Of a DNA stretch of 64,000 bases, positions 33,781-43,068 are shown one piece after another. A program made the position numbers and the translations under genes. Source of the DNA: JANMJD01 sp963847945 (GTDB lineage: Bacteria > Actinomycetota > Acidimicrobiia > Acidimicrobiales > Ilumatobacteraceae); assembly GCA_963847945.1 (NCBI GenBank), contig CAWKBX010000009.1:496001-560000 (forward strand). Direction: 5' to 3'. Below the pieces are notes generated by a model that worked only from the letters and a program-made list of their open reading frames with translations, made no database searches and was not told where the DNA came from. Every line of letters begins with the position of its first letter. Within the stretch, counting starts at the first letter, position 1.

Positions 33781-34518
33781 TCAGCGCGTGACCGCACTCC
33801 CCGGATCGAGGGTCGAACCGGATTCGAGCCTCCGGGAACGGAGCAATGCGGCGAGGGTCTCGAGGGTGACCTCGAGGTGCGAGTCGACGATCCAGTGGGC
33901 GCTCGACAGGTCATGGCCCAGCGTCAGTGGGCCCGGGCAGGCCACGGTGAAGAGCCCTGCGGCGACCGCCGAGCGCACGCCGACCGAGGAGTCCTCGATG
34001 GCCACCGATCGAGATGGGTCTGTCCCCAGGGCCAGGCACGCCTGGCGGAACGGCGCGGGGTCAGGCTTCGCCGCCGCGGCAAGGTCGACACCGATGAGAT
34101 GTTCGAAGCGATGCCGCAACTCGAGCGCATCGAGTCGACGCTCAACCCACCATGTCGGCGCATTCGAGGCGACGGCCAACGGGACCCCGGCATCGGTGGC
34201 GGCGGCGATCAGTTCACGTACCCCGGGCCGGGCATCGACCCCGGCGAGATACTCGGCGTTGTACCGACGCTGACGCTGGTGGATCTCCTCATGGTCGAGC
34301 GATCGTCCGAACTCGGCCTCCAGAGTGGCGATCCACGGCTCGTTGGCCGGCAGCCCGATCACATGGGCCCAGCGGGACTCCGGGAAGTCGATGCCGTGGT
34401 CGGCCCACACTCGCTGGACGGCAGAAAACTCCGCCGACTCGGTGTCGATGATCGTTCCGTCAAGATCAAAAACAATGGCCGCTGGTAGCGGTGTGACGAA
34501 CACTTCACGGAGTTGCAC
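33781..34518 (-). CDS. HAD-superfamily hydrolase, beta-phosphoglucomutase-like
   Basis: The 245-residue phosphatase has HAD motif I IVFDLDGTIIDTES (about 15-28), a helical cap domain (about 30-100), motif II PLAVASNAPT (Ser/Asn, about 117), motif III Lys in AAAAKPDPAPF and motif IV SVAIEDSSVGVRSAVAAG. It is likely a sugar-phosphate phosphatase or mutase; the precise substrate is not predictable. GTG 34518 is used. It lies 69 nt upstream of hemB on the same strand and is divergent from a secreted-protein gene 36 nt away. Confidence 0.87.
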   Translation of the reverse strand: MQLREVFVTPLPAAIVFDLDGTIIDTESAEFSAVQRVWADHGIDFPESRWAHVIGLPANEPWIATLEAEFGRSLDHEEIHQRQRRYNAEYLAGVDARPGVRELIAAATDAGVPLAVASNAPTWWVERRLDALELRHRFEHLIGVDLAAAAKPDPAPFRQACLALGTDPSRSVAIEDSSVGVRSAVAAGLFTVACPGPLTLGHDLSSAHWIVDSHLEVTLETLAALLRSRRLESGSTLDPGSAVTR

Positions 34519-34554
34519 GCGGCTTGAGGCTATCGCCGACTACCGTCACTCCCC

Positions 34555-35820
34555 GTGCCCGCTAGCGCGCAGATGTCTCAGACCAACGTAGTGATCTCTC
34601 CGGGGACCGAGGCGACCGTCGCCGTGCGCGTCCGCAACCTGGGCGACGTCACCGAAACCTACGCATTCATCCCGACGGGGATCAGCCAGGGATGGGCGAC
34701 GGTTACCCCCCCGACGATGACCCTCGTACCCGGGGCCGACGAGATTGCCCAGGTCACCCTCCGACCCCCGCGGTCGTTCGCCGTGCCCGCCGGGCAGACC
34801 CCGCTGATCATTCGCATCGTCCCCCATGGCAACCCCGACGACGTGGCCACCGCGGAGAGCATGATCACGGTCCTCGAGTACGACGACCGGCGGATCAGCC
34901 TCGCTCAACCGGTGATGCGGGCCCGTCGCCGCCAGGAGTTCGACGTGGTCTTCAACAACGAGGGCAACAGTCGCACCTCGTGCCGACTGGCGTTGGTCGA
35001 CCCCACATCTCGCTTATCCGGACGATTCGACCCGCCGTCGCTCGGTGTCGACCCGGGCATGAACGACACGACGCGGCTCAAGATCAAGGCCCGCCGACGT
35101 CGGTGGCGTCGCGGTCGCACCTTGCCGTTCGCCGTTGTCGCCTCGCAAGACGGTCACGAGCCGACGCAGGCCATAGGCACGCTGCTCCAGGAGCCGATCA
35201 TCTCAGGTCGGTTCATCGGCCGCGTGGCCACCCTGGCCGCCGCCGGTGGACTGGCCACCGTGGGGTGGTTCCATCTGGTCAACCCCGCCATCGAACGCGC
35301 CGCCGAGCGGGCCGTCGAGCGATCGGGAGCGGTCGCAGGCGTTGACGCCGAGATCGCCGCGTCGACCGTTCCCGGAGAAGTCCCGGTGCCGACATCGGCC
35401 GGCTCGGGGCCCACTCCGTCGGCCGCAACCCAACCCGAGACACCGCTGAACCCGTCCGCGTCGAGCGGCGGCCAGATTCCCGGAGAACCTTTCGACACCC
35501 GACTCGTCGTGGACGCGCCGCTCGGTGGGCAGAACGTCGAGCAGTACACCGTTCCGGCGGGCAAGACGCTGTCGATCACCGACATCCTGCTGCAGAACTC
35601 CAACGGCGACGAGGGCCGCATCGCCCTGCTGCGCAATGCCGAGATCATCTACGAAGACTCGCTGGTCAACTTCGCCTCGTTCCAGATCCCGCTGTACAGC
35701 CCGTTCGTGTTCCGGGCCGGGCAGACCGTCACCCTCCAGGTCACGACATGCACCAAGGTGGGCGACCCGGCCGGCCTGTCCTGCTCGGTGGCGGCAACGC
35801 TGGTCGGCAAACTCGCCTGA
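34555..35820 (+). CDS. membrane-anchored beta-sandwich protein (COG1470-like), function unknown
   Basis: The 421-residue protein starts at a GTG. The first about 215 residues form two immunoglobulin-like beta-sandwich repeats of the kind annotated COG1470 (VVISPGTEATVAVRVRNLGD, then RQEFDVVFNNEGNSRTSCRL). One TM helix follows at about 224-240 (VATLAAAGGLATVGWFHLV), then a Pro/Ser/Thr-rich spacer (about 265-310) and a C-terminal beta domain. There is no signal peptide, so the N-terminal sandwiches are probably cytosolic and the C-terminus external. Its tail faces the secreted beta-propeller gene, and both may act at the cell surface. Confidence 0.7.
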   Translation: MPASAQMSQTNVVISPGTEATVAVRVRNLGDVTETYAFIPTGISQGWATVTPPTMTLVPGADEIAQVTLRPPRSFAVPAGQTPLIIRIVPHGNPDDVATAESMITVLEYDDRRISLAQPVMRARRRQEFDVVFNNEGNSRTSCRLALVDPTSRLSGRFDPPSLGVDPGMNDTTRLKIKARRRRWRRGRTLPFAVVASQDGHEPTQAIGTLLQEPIISGRFIGRVATLAAAGGLATVGWFHLVNPAIERAAERAVERSGAVAGVDAEIAASTVPGEVPVPTSAGSGPTPSAATQPETPLNPSASSGGQIPGEPFDTRLVVDAPLGGQNVEQYTVPAGKTLSITDILLQNSNGDEGRIALLRNAEIIYEDSLVNFASFQIPLYSPFVFRAGQTVTLQVTTCTKVGDPAGLSCSVAATLVGKLA

Positions 35821-35895
35821 TCCGTCAGGTCGCCGGGTGGACCGGGTACCCGCGGGCAGGCGACCCGGGGGAGGCCAGGCCAGACGCGCGGACGG

Positions 35896-38412
35896 CTACG
35901 GGCGTCGACGGGTGCGCTGGCTGCCCTGGACCAGGATGCTGTCGGACTCGATTGGGTCATGGCGGCCCGACGGGTCGATGACGACGATCCGCCGTGGGCC
36001 CGTGGCGCTCCCCGGGAGCACCGGTACCCGCACCGAGAATGCGCCGTCACGGCTGGTCTCGACCGAGATCTGCTGATCGCTACCCGACCACGAGATGCTC
36101 AACGTCGACGAACCCGGGAACCCCATGCCACCGACGAGCACCGCCTCGCCCGGCCGAATCGTCGACACGCCCACGGCGACACCGGGGCGGTACTCCCCGT
36201 CGCCATAGACCACCGCGCTCGTCGTCGCCCCACCCTCGCTGACGAACGTCACGATGGCGTTGCGGGGGCCGTCGGCTGACGGGGCAAAACCCACCCCGAC
36301 CTGACAGCTCTGACCAGGGGTAATGACCGCCCCGGCACACCCGTTGGTTTGCAGCGTGAAGTCGGAGCTGTTCGCCCCCGCCACCGACACGCTGACGATG
36401 CGCTCGTCGAACGGGCCGACGTTGACGACCGACACCGGGCCGATGGTCGCGCTGCGCTCGCCGACAGCGGCGGTACCGAGGCTCTGCCCCGACGGATCGG
36501 CGACGAGGGTGGGGACACCACCCACGCCCGAGAACAGCACCGTGACCGACATCGCCCCGAAGCCCGACTCCTGCAAGGTGATCGCGCTCGACGCGGGGCC
36601 ATTGGCCACCGGCGTGAACAGCACCCGGATCTCACATGAGCCACCGGCCGGGATCGGCGCACCGGCGAAGCAGGTGCCACCGGTAATCGCGAATGCCGGA
36701 TCGGTGGTGATGATCGAGTCGGGGATGAACGCTCCCGGCCCTCGGTTGACGACGGTCGTCCGCCATTCCGGCGACTGGACGCCGATGGCGACCGTACCGA
36801 CGTCGACCGGCGTCACTTCCATCTGCGGGAACCGCTCCACTCGGACCACCTGGGTGCCCGGGCGAACCTGATCGGGCGTCAGTTGCCCGGCCGTCGCCGA
36901 GGCGAACAGCACCGACCGGCCGCTCGTCGAGAGCTGCGGCGACGATGCCCCCGGGTCGGCCACGCTGCCATCGGGGCGTACGGTCACCCGCTCGAGCGAG
37001 CCGTCGACCAGGTTGGAAATCAGCAGGTCACCACCGCCGTCGGGGGATACCCGCGGGGCCAATGACACCAGGTTGTCGGCTGACGTCACGAATGCAACAG
37101 CATGTCCGTCACCATCGAGGGCCGGCGACCGGCTGGCGCCGTTGCCGATCGCCTCGGAGGTCCTCGACGCCATGATGACGACCCGCTCCGGAATCGACGG
37201 AAGCGGCTCTCCCGGGGCAACCGTTGGCACTTCGGGCGACAGATCGGCGACGTAGACCTGGCCGATCCCCCGTTGGAACTCGACTGGACGTGGGAACTCA
37301 GCCGTGGCCCGGTCGAGATCGGGATCGGTCGAGACGAAGGCGACGACGTTGCCGAGCGACGAGATGTTCGAGGAACCGCTCGAGCCGGCAGCGGGCTCAC
37401 CAGCGGGATTGGCCGACACGAGCATGAACGTCAGTTCACCGCTGTCGGCACCGACGGCGCGGTCCCAGCGGTACACGTGGGTGTCGGGGCGCGTCACCGT
37501 CGCGGCTCCGGCGGGGGCCGACGGCCAGATGGCCGTAATGGCTTCCTCACCAGTTTCGACATTGAGTTCGTCGGTGATCAATGCGTCGGTGGTCAGCGAG
37601 ATGAACCGGCCGTCGTCGGAAATCGATGGATCTCGCTGTCCGACCGGAGCGAGATCGCTGCCGGGAAGATCGACGGGCAGACCGGGAGCACTGGTCACTC
37701 TCCCGGGCTCACCCAGCGGAATGGTCAGATCGACGGCGTCAAGCGAGGTGTACACGGCAAGGTCTCCCCCACCCGGGACGGCCTGACGGGCATAGACGAT
37801 GATGCTGCCGCTGCCGGCGACGGCCGGGCGCTGATCGGCGGCGACGTCGCCTCGGGCGACCGGTTCGCCGGTCGCGGTTGTCGACACGAGCTGCCACTCC
37901 CCGGCGGCGGCCTCTCCCGGGCACCCGGGCAGCACGGTGCGATAGACGTCCCACCGCTGGCCTTGATCGTCGTCTCGGAAGAGGTCGAAAGCGAGTTCGG
38001 TGACGATCGCCACGGTGCAGCCGTCACGACTGATCACCGGTTGGCGGCTGGCCCCGGGGCGAAGTCCGTCAGCCGGCACGGTGAGCTCGACGAGGGTGTC
38101 GGCTTCACGGTCGCGTAGCCACACTCCGTCGGGAGCCTCGGTCAAATTCTCCGGCACGCGCGATGCCGGGGCGACGAACACCATTCGCCGCCCATCTCCC
38201 GAGACCACCGGCGATGCTCCACTGGTCGCTGATTCGATGACGACCTGGCGGGTGATCGCCGGTGGAGCCGCCCTCGACGACTCACCAGGGGCTGCCCCGC
38301 CGACCGTCGTGGTGACCCACCCGGTTCCGACGAGCGCGACAATGCCGGCGACGATGATCGCCCGCCCTGATCGCAAGTTGGGAATCCGGCTCCTCAACAT
38401 GACACTTTCCAT
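35896..38412 (-). CDS. secreted beta-propeller (PD40/TolB-like) protein with choice-of-anchor D / ASPM-SPD-2-Hydin domains
   Basis: The 838-residue exported protein has a signal/TM near residues 17-38. About residues 50-530 contain TolB/PD40-type propeller blades, repeatedly showing S-x-D-G-R motifs (VSGDGRRMVF, ISDDGRFISL, LSTSGRSVLF). About 545-765 carry two or three Ig-like choice-of-anchor D repeats (TVAIGVQSPEWRTTVVNRGP, GGTCFAGAPIPAGGSCEIRV, NGCAGAVITPGQSCQVGVGF). A final beta domain includes IRPGEAVLVGGMGFPGSS. It likely binds other surface components. It starts 12 nt after the hemD stop, so it is probably read through from the rex-hemACD operon. An ATG at 38400 is an alternative start. 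Confidence 0.78.
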   Translation of the reverse strand: MESVMLRSRIPNLRSGRAIIVAGIVALVGTGWVTTTVGGAAPGESSRAAPPAITRQVVIESATSGASPVVSGDGRRMVFVAPASRVPENLTEAPDGVWLRDREADTLVELTVPADGLRPGASRQPVISRDGCTVAIVTELAFDLFRDDDQGQRWDVYRTVLPGCPGEAAAGEWQLVSTTATGEPVARGDVAADQRPAVAGSGSIIVYARQAVPGGGDLAVYTSLDAVDLTIPLGEPGRVTSAPGLPVDLPGSDLAPVGQRDPSISDDGRFISLTTDALITDELNVETGEEAITAIWPSAPAGAATVTRPDTHVYRWDRAVGADSGELTFMLVSANPAGEPAAGSSGSSNISSLGNVVAFVSTDPDLDRATAEFPRPVEFQRGIGQVYVADLSPEVPTVAPGEPLPSIPERVVIMASRTSEAIGNGASRSPALDGDGHAVAFVTSADNLVSLAPRVSPDGGGDLLISNLVDGSLERVTVRPDGSVADPGASSPQLSTSGRSVLFASATAGQLTPDQVRPGTQVVRVERFPQMEVTPVDVGTVAIGVQSPEWRTTVVNRGPGAFIPDSIITTDPAFAITGGTCFAGAPIPAGGSCEIRVLFTPVANGPASSAITLQESGFGAMSVTVLFSGVGGVPTLVADPSGQSLGTAAVGERSATIGPVSVVNVGPFDERIVSVSVAGANSSDFTLQTNGCAGAVITPGQSCQVGVGFAPSADGPRNAIVTFVSEGGATTSAVVYGDGEYRPGVAVGVSTIRPGEAVLVGGMGFPGSSTLSISWSGSDQQISVETSRDGAFSVRVPVLPGSATGPRRIVVIDPSGRHDPIESDSILVQGSQRTRRRP

Positions 38413-38424
38413 TCTGGTTCGAAT

Positions 38425-39189
38425 CTAGACGAGAACCTGCACCAGGGTCTCCAGTGTGCCACGAAGAGTGTGCGCGTGTGCAGTCGCCGTGACCAAAATC
38501 CCGACCGAGTGCGCAACTTCGGTAGTTACCGGGCCGATCGATACCACTTGGCACGGCAACGACAGGCCCAAGGTTTGGTTTGCCGCCGCGAAACTGGTCG
38601 CTGCCGACCCGGACAGAAATGTAATCGCGTCCGCTCGGGAAAGGGCCGCGGCCATCGACGGCTCGATCGGGCGAGGCTCGGTCGCGTAGGCTGTCACCCG
38701 GTCGACCTGCCATCCCTTGGCGGCCAGACCGTCCTGTAGCACTCCGCGAGCCTGCAGCCCTTGGACGACCAGTACCCGTCCGGCGCCGGCTGGGAAGACG
38801 TCGACCAACGACTCGGCGATCTGCCGCGGTGGGACCAGGTCGGCGTGGCGCGGGGCCAGCGCGGCGGCCGTCGCAGTGCCGACGGCGGCAATCGATGGCG
38901 ATCCCACCGGACGGTCGACCACGGCAGTCCGCACTCGCGTCGCCCCATTCGGGGAGGTGACCGCCAGCCAGTCATAGGCATCGAGCCGGGTCAGCGCCTG
39001 GCGCAACTCCGCACCACCGTCGGGGGCGTCAACGATCGTGATCAGCGGAACCTCGACGACCGTTGCCCCTGCCTCGCGGAGCATTGCGGCAAATCTGCCG
39101 GCCTGATCGGAGGCGCGGGTCACGACGATCGTCCGCCCCGTCAGCGGCCGAGCCGCCGACCCGCGGTCGAGATCGAGGTCAGCGTGCAC
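38425..39189 (-). CDS. hemD: uroporphyrinogen-III synthase
   Basis: The 254-residue enzyme closes and inverts ring D of hydroxymethylbilane to make uroporphyrinogen III. HemD sequences are poorly conserved, but this one has TIVVTRASDQAGRFAAMLRE (about 20-39), YDWLAVTSPNGATRVR (about 71-86), AVGTATAAALA, RVLVVQGLQARGVL and AITFLSGSAATSFA, all family landmarks. It lies 6 nt after hemC in the rex-hemA-hemC-hemD order known from Streptomyces. GTG start at 39189. Confidence 0.9.
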   Translation of the reverse strand: MHADLDLDRGSAARPLTGRTIVVTRASDQAGRFAAMLREAGATVVEVPLITIVDAPDGGAELRQALTRLDAYDWLAVTSPNGATRVRTAVVDRPVGSPSIAAVGTATAAALAPRHADLVPPRQIAESLVDVFPAGAGRVLVVQGLQARGVLQDGLAAKGWQVDRVTAYATEPRPIEPSMAAALSRADAITFLSGSAATSFAAANQTLGLSLPCQVVSIGPVTTEVAHSVGILVTATAHAHTLRGTLETLVQVLV

Positions 39190-39195
39190 CGTGGA

Positions 39196-40146
39196 TTACC
39201 GATCGAGCGGAACATCGGCCCCGGTGGCGGACTGGGCCGCCTGCAATCCACGGGCCAGCACACGGGCGAGGGCCAGATCGGCCTCGTGGTCACCGGTTCC
39301 GAGTTCGACGATGCGCCGCTGCGACCCACCAGGCTGATCGAGGTAGGCGAGCAGCCGTCGACGGCCCAGATCGTCCGCGGGGGTGGCGTACGCCCCGATC
39401 GGCAGTGAACAACCGCTGCCAATCTCGCCGAGGAAGGCGCGTTCGATATCGACGGCGCGCCGCGACGGGGCGTGTTCGATCTGCTGGCACGCGTGGCGGG
39501 TGGTGCGGTCGTCGATACGGCACTCCAGGGCAATCGCCCCCTGGCCGACCTGCGGGACCATCGCCTCGACGTCGAAGATCTCGGCGATCCGGTCGGTCAT
39601 GCCGAGCACCTGCAATGCGGCAACCGCCATCACGATCGATCCGCCGGCGGGGATCTTCTCCAAGCGGCGTCCGATGTTGCCCCGCAGCTCGATGAACTGG
39701 AGGTCGGGGCGCATTTCAGCCAACTGGGCGCGCCGGCGCACCGAGCCCGTGGCCACCGTGGCGCCATGAGCCAGTTCGCCAAGTGGGCAACCGATCAGCG
39801 CGTCGCGCGGATCGCGGCGTTCGGTGATCGCCGCGATCATCAGCCCATCGGCGGGCTGCGAGGTGAGGTCTTTGGCCGAGTGGACCGCAAGATCGGCGCG
39901 ACCATCGAGCACCGCTCGCTGCACCTCTTTGACGAACACTCCCTGTCCTCCGATTTGGTGGAGGGGGACGTCGGCCCGTTGGTCGCCGGTGGTCTCGACG
40001 AAAACCAGTTCGACCTGCACCGCCGGGTACGAGTCGCGCAACGCGGCGGCGACCACCTCGGCCTGGGTACGAGCCTGGCTACTCGATCGGGTGGCGATCC
40101 GCAACACGCGCGGGGTGCCGAATCGATCGATCGTCGATCTGCTCAT
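39196..40146 (-). CDS. hemC: hydroxymethylbilane synthase (porphobilinogen deaminase)
   Basis: The 316-residue enzyme assembles four porphobilinogens into hydroxymethylbilane. It shows RIATRSSSQARTQAEVVAAA (about 16-35), the active-site Asp in AVHSAKDLTSQ (Asp93), RRRAQLAEMRPDLQF, the arginine loop ELRGNIGRRLEKI and the dipyrromethane-cofactor Cys246 in GSGCSLPIGAYA. The ATG at 40146 overlaps the hemA stop by 4 nt (ATGA); upstream codons in the frame are within hemA and lack similarity. Confidence 0.96.
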   Translation of the reverse strand: MSRSTIDRFGTPRVLRIATRSSSQARTQAEVVAAALRDSYPAVQVELVFVETTGDQRADVPLHQIGGQGVFVKEVQRAVLDGRADLAVHSAKDLTSQPADGLMIAAITERRDPRDALIGCPLGELAHGATVATGSVRRRAQLAEMRPDLQFIELRGNIGRRLEKIPAGGSIVMAVAALQVLGMTDRIAEIFDVEAMVPQVGQGAIALECRIDDRTTRHACQQIEHAPSRRAVDIERAFLGEIGSGCSLPIGAYATPADDLGRRRLLAYLDQPGGSQRRIVELGTGDHEADLALARVLARGLQAAQSATGADVPLDR

Positions 40147-41405
40147 GACAGATCGAACAGATCTCGTACGGCGGCGGCATTGCGTTCGCCACGTGGTGAG
40201 CCGGCCTCGTTCTTCAGCTTGATCGTCGCCCCGTGCAGCACCTTGGCCAACAACGACCGGGTCAGCGCTTCGACCGCCTCGTGCTGTTCGGCTGTCAGAT
40301 CGGCAAGTCGGCACGCGTGACGCTCGATCTCGGCCACGCGAATCTCTTCCAACCGGCCGTGCAGCTGGGCGACGAGCGGGGCGGCTTGGCGAGCCAGCGA
40401 TTCCATCGCATGACGCTCGGCCTCCTGCGCGATGATCTCGCGAACGTTGGTGACTTCCCCGGCGCGCCGCTCGATGCCACGAGCCGCGAACCGCTGCAGA
40501 TCGTCGAGATTCCGTAGGGCGACGTTGGCCAACTCACCGACGCTCGCATCGACGTCACGCGGCAGGGCGATATCGACGACGAGCAGCGGCCGATTGGGAC
40601 GCACCGACATCGCCAAGGCGACCATGTCGCGGTCGATGATCGTCGAACCGGCCCCGGTTGAGGTCAACACCAGATCGGCCTCGGCGATCGCCGCCGGCAG
40701 GTCGACGAACGGGGTCACCCGACCGCCGACGCGAACCGCCAGCTCATGGGCCCGCAACGAGGTGCGGTTGGTCACCGCAATCTCTCGAACGCCTTGAGCG
40801 CCGAGCGCCACGGCCATGCCTTCGCCCATCTGACCGGCCCCGACGACGAGGATTCGCCGGTCGGCCAGACCGCCGAGTTCGGCCATCGCCAACTCGACGG
40901 CGGCATGCGACACCGACGCCGTCGACCGAGCGATGCCCGTCTCGGTGCGGGCCCGCTTGCCGGTTTCGAGGGCGTGGCGGAACAACAGGTTGAGGGTGGA
41001 TCGAGCGGCACCCTCGGCCATCGCGATTTCCCACGCGCCGCGAACCTGGCCGAGGATCTCGTGCTCGCCGAGGACCGCAGAGTCGAGCCCGCAGACCACC
41101 TCGAACAAGTGATTGACGGCGACGTCGTCATGATGGCTATAGAGGTATGGGTCGAGCTCGTCGATACCGAAACCGCTGATCTCGGAGAGGAACTCGGCGA
41201 CGTCGGCCAGACCGCCGTGGAAGCGCTCGGCGACCACATAGATCTCGGTGCGGTTACACGTCGAGAGCACGACGGCTTCGTTGACGTTGTTTCGTCGGCA
41301 CAGACTGGTCGCCGCCTTGGCCGCGGCATCGGCCTTGATCGTCAACCGCTCCAAAACGTCGAGCGGGCTGGTGCGGTGGTTGACCCCGATGACAACGATT
41401 GACAT
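40143..41405 (-). CDS. hemA: glutamyl-tRNA reductase
   Basis: The 420-residue enzyme performs the first committed step of the C5 pathway, reducing Glu-tRNA(Glu) to glutamate-1-semialdehyde. It has the catalytic Cys50 in VVLSTCNRTEIYVVAERF, GVNHRTSPLDVLERL at the N-terminus, GLDSAVLGEHEILGQVR, the NADPH-binding VVGAGQMGEGMAVAL (about 187-201) and a C-terminal dimerisation helix region. It lies 14 nt downstream of rex and overlaps hemC. Redox control by Rex is expected. Confidence 0.97.
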   Translation of the reverse strand: MSIVVIGVNHRTSPLDVLERLTIKADAAAKAATSLCRRNNVNEAVVLSTCNRTEIYVVAERFHGGLADVAEFLSEISGFGIDELDPYLYSHHDDVAVNHLFEVVCGLDSAVLGEHEILGQVRGAWEIAMAEGAARSTLNLLFRHALETGKRARTETGIARSTASVSHAAVELAMAELGGLADRRILVVGAGQMGEGMAVALGAQGVREIAVTNRTSLRAHELAVRVGGRVTPFVDLPAAIAEADLVLTSTGAGSTIIDRDMVALAMSVRPNRPLLVVDIALPRDVDASVGELANVALRNLDDLQRFAARGIERRAGEVTNVREIIAQEAERHAMESLARQAAPLVAQLHGRLEEIRVAEIERHACRLADLTAEQHEAVEALTRSLLAKVLHGATIKLKNEAGSPRGERNAAAVRDLFDLS

Positions 41406-41419
41406 GTCGTTCGCGAACC

Positions 41420-42154
41420 CTAGGCGATCGCCGGACGGCCGGCGGCGGGGTTGATCACGCTCAACGTCGTCGCCCGACGCTGTTCGTAGTAGCTGAGAAT
41501 CTGCAGCTCAACGGCCAGATCGACCTTGCGAACGCTGATATTGCGTGGTACCGAGATCACGCTTGGGGCAAAGTTGAGGATCGAGGTGATCCCGGCCCGG
41601 ACGAGTCGATCGGCGGCATCTTGCGCAGCATGCGCTGGGGTGGTGATCACGCCGATCGAGACGCGCTTGGCCTGCACGATGACGGGCAGCTCATCGAGGT
41701 GGCGGATACGGGTGCCGCCGATCAGGGTGCCGATCTTGGCCGGGTCGATATCGACAATGCCGGCGACCGGAAAGCCGCGGTCGCCGAACCCGCCGTGGTT
41801 CGACAACGCCTGGCCCATGTTGCCGGCCCCGACGATGACGACCGTCCAGTCATGGGTGAGCCCCAGCTCACGACGGATTTGGTAGACGAGGTAGGCGATT
41901 TCGTAGCCGACGCCGCGGGTGCCGTACGAGCCGAGATACGACAGATCTTTGCGGACTTTCGCCGCGTTGACGCCGGCCAGCTCGGCGAGCTGCTCCGACG
42001 AGATATGGCCATCGGCGGGAATCGGCTGGTCGATTTCGGTCGACTCGGCGAGTTCGCTGAGGATGCGCAGGTAGACGGGGAGACGGGCCACCGTCGCCTC
42101 GGGGATGCGACGGCGGCGGTCACCGGTACGGACGTCAGATCGCAAGTCGGCCAT
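41420..42154 (-). CDS. rex: redox-sensing transcriptional repressor Rex
   Basis: The 244-residue Rex senses the NADH/NAD+ ratio. It has an N-terminal winged helix (about 15-85: RIPEATVARLPVYLRILSEL, ISSEQLAELAGVNAAKVRKD, LSYLGSYGTRGVGYE), a Rossmann fold with VIVGAGNMGQALSNH (about 107-121), GIVDIDPAKIG, and the domain-swapped C-terminal helix. In Streptomyces the rex-hemACD operon is itself repressed by Rex; the same gene order and a matching operator upstream are present here. It should repress respiratory genes when NADH is low, and release them when NADH rises. Confidence 0.96.
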   Translation of the reverse strand: MADLRSDVRTGDRRRRIPEATVARLPVYLRILSELAESTEIDQPIPADGHISSEQLAELAGVNAAKVRKDLSYLGSYGTRGVGYEIAYLVYQIRRELGLTHDWTVVIVGAGNMGQALSNHGGFGDRGFPVAGIVDIDPAKIGTLIGGTRIRHLDELPVIVQAKRVSIGVITTPAHAAQDAADRLVRAGITSILNFAPSVISVPRNISVRKVDLAVELQILSYYEQRRATTLSVINPAAGRPAIA

Positions 42155-42175
42155 GTAAGTTCCACGCTACGCGCT

Positions 42176-42191
42176 CGTGCACGCGTTCACG
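42176..42191 (-). promoter_or_regulatory. Rex operator (ROP) candidate upstream of rex
   Basis: On the minus strand the 16-mer CGTGAACGCGTGCACG matches the Streptomyces ROP consensus TGTGAACnnnTTCACA at 10 of 13 fixed positions and is near-palindromic. It lies 22-37 nt before the rex start codon, as expected for autoregulation of rex-hemACD. Confidence 0.65.
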
Positions 42192-42257
42192 AAGTCTGAT
42201 CGAGTCGATGTGACCTCTTACCACCGCACGATCGGTCGCGGCCCGTACCATCGCCGT

Positions 42258-43052
42258 GTGCCGGTGACACTCCTTGATCGTCTCGCCCCCGCAACGGGCG
42301 CGACCAAGCTCGACGTGGCGCTTGCCGCGGCCGCCACGCTGATCGCTGTGGCGTTCACGTTGAGCACTCTTGATCGCTGGCTCCGCCGTCAACGCCCCCA
42401 AGAACTCGCCTGGACAGTGTCGTTGGCGCTGTTCGCCCTCGGTTCGGGCGCCCTCTGGTGGGGGTTCGCCCGTGGATGGAGCGGGGCGAGTTTCCGCGTC
42501 TTCTATCTTTGTGGCGCGATTCTCAACGTGCCGTGGCTGGCGCTCGGCTCGATCCATCTGGTCAGCCCCCGCTGGGGCGCGATCATCCACCGCTGGTTGG
42601 TCTGGCTCAGCGGGCTGGCGACCGGCGTCATGTTCGTCGCTCCGATGAAGGGTGCCGTCCCCACCCGCGAGCTTCCCGTCGGCAAGGTGTTGTTCGGGGC
42701 GTGGCCGCGGGTGCTCGCGGCGGTCGGCTCGGGCGTTGCCGCCCTGGTGATCCTCGGCGTGGCCGTCGTCACCACCGCTCGCCTCGCCCGCCGACGGGCC
42801 GGCCCCGGTCACCGAGTGATCGGCAACCTGTTGATCGCGTTCGGCACGCTGGTGCTCTCGGCCAGCGGCACCATCGCCGGTCGACTCGGCGAGTCCCGGG
42901 CGTTCGTCGTCACACTGCTCGTCGGCACCGTAGTGTTGTTCGCCGGCTTCATCGTCGCCAACGGCCGCGCCCGGCGCCCCTTTGCCTTGGTGATGGCCGA
43001 ACCGGCCCGGCGGGCCGCACCAGCCACCCCCGCCGACGGCCTGCGATCGTGA
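42258..43052 (+). CDS. seven-helix membrane protein, function unknown
   Basis: The protein is about 264 residues from the GTG at 42258. Seven hydrophobic segments are spaced over residues 18-245 (for example LAAAATLIAVAFTLSTL, TVSLALFALGSGALWWGFA, LGSIHLVSPRW region, VLAAVGSGVAALVILGVAVV, VIGNLLIAFGTLVL and VVTLLVGTVVLFAGFIV). No characterised family is recognised. It is divergent from rex across the operator and could be under Rex control. The tail is Ala/Pro-rich and cytosolic. A longer frame starting at 42177 would overlap the Rex operator and is less likely. Confidence 0.7.
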   Translation: MPVTLLDRLAPATGATKLDVALAAAATLIAVAFTLSTLDRWLRRQRPQELAWTVSLALFALGSGALWWGFARGWSGASFRVFYLCGAILNVPWLALGSIHLVSPRWGAIIHRWLVWLSGLATGVMFVAPMKGAVPTRELPVGKVLFGAWPRVLAAVGSGVAALVILGVAVVTTARLARRRAGPGHRVIGNLLIAFGTLVLSASGTIAGRLGESRAFVVTLLVGTVVLFAGFIVANGRARRPFALVMAEPARRAAPATPADGLRS

Positions 43053-43068
43053 CCGGTGCCGGCGGGCC

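Noticed and set aside
32803..34488. 561-codon plus-strand frame over hemB and the HAD gene
   Set aside because: Long only because of GC bias; both minus-strand genes are well supported.
40048..41402. plus-strand frames opposite hemA/hemC
   Set aside because: No domain content; the opposite strand encodes the tetrapyrrole enzymes.
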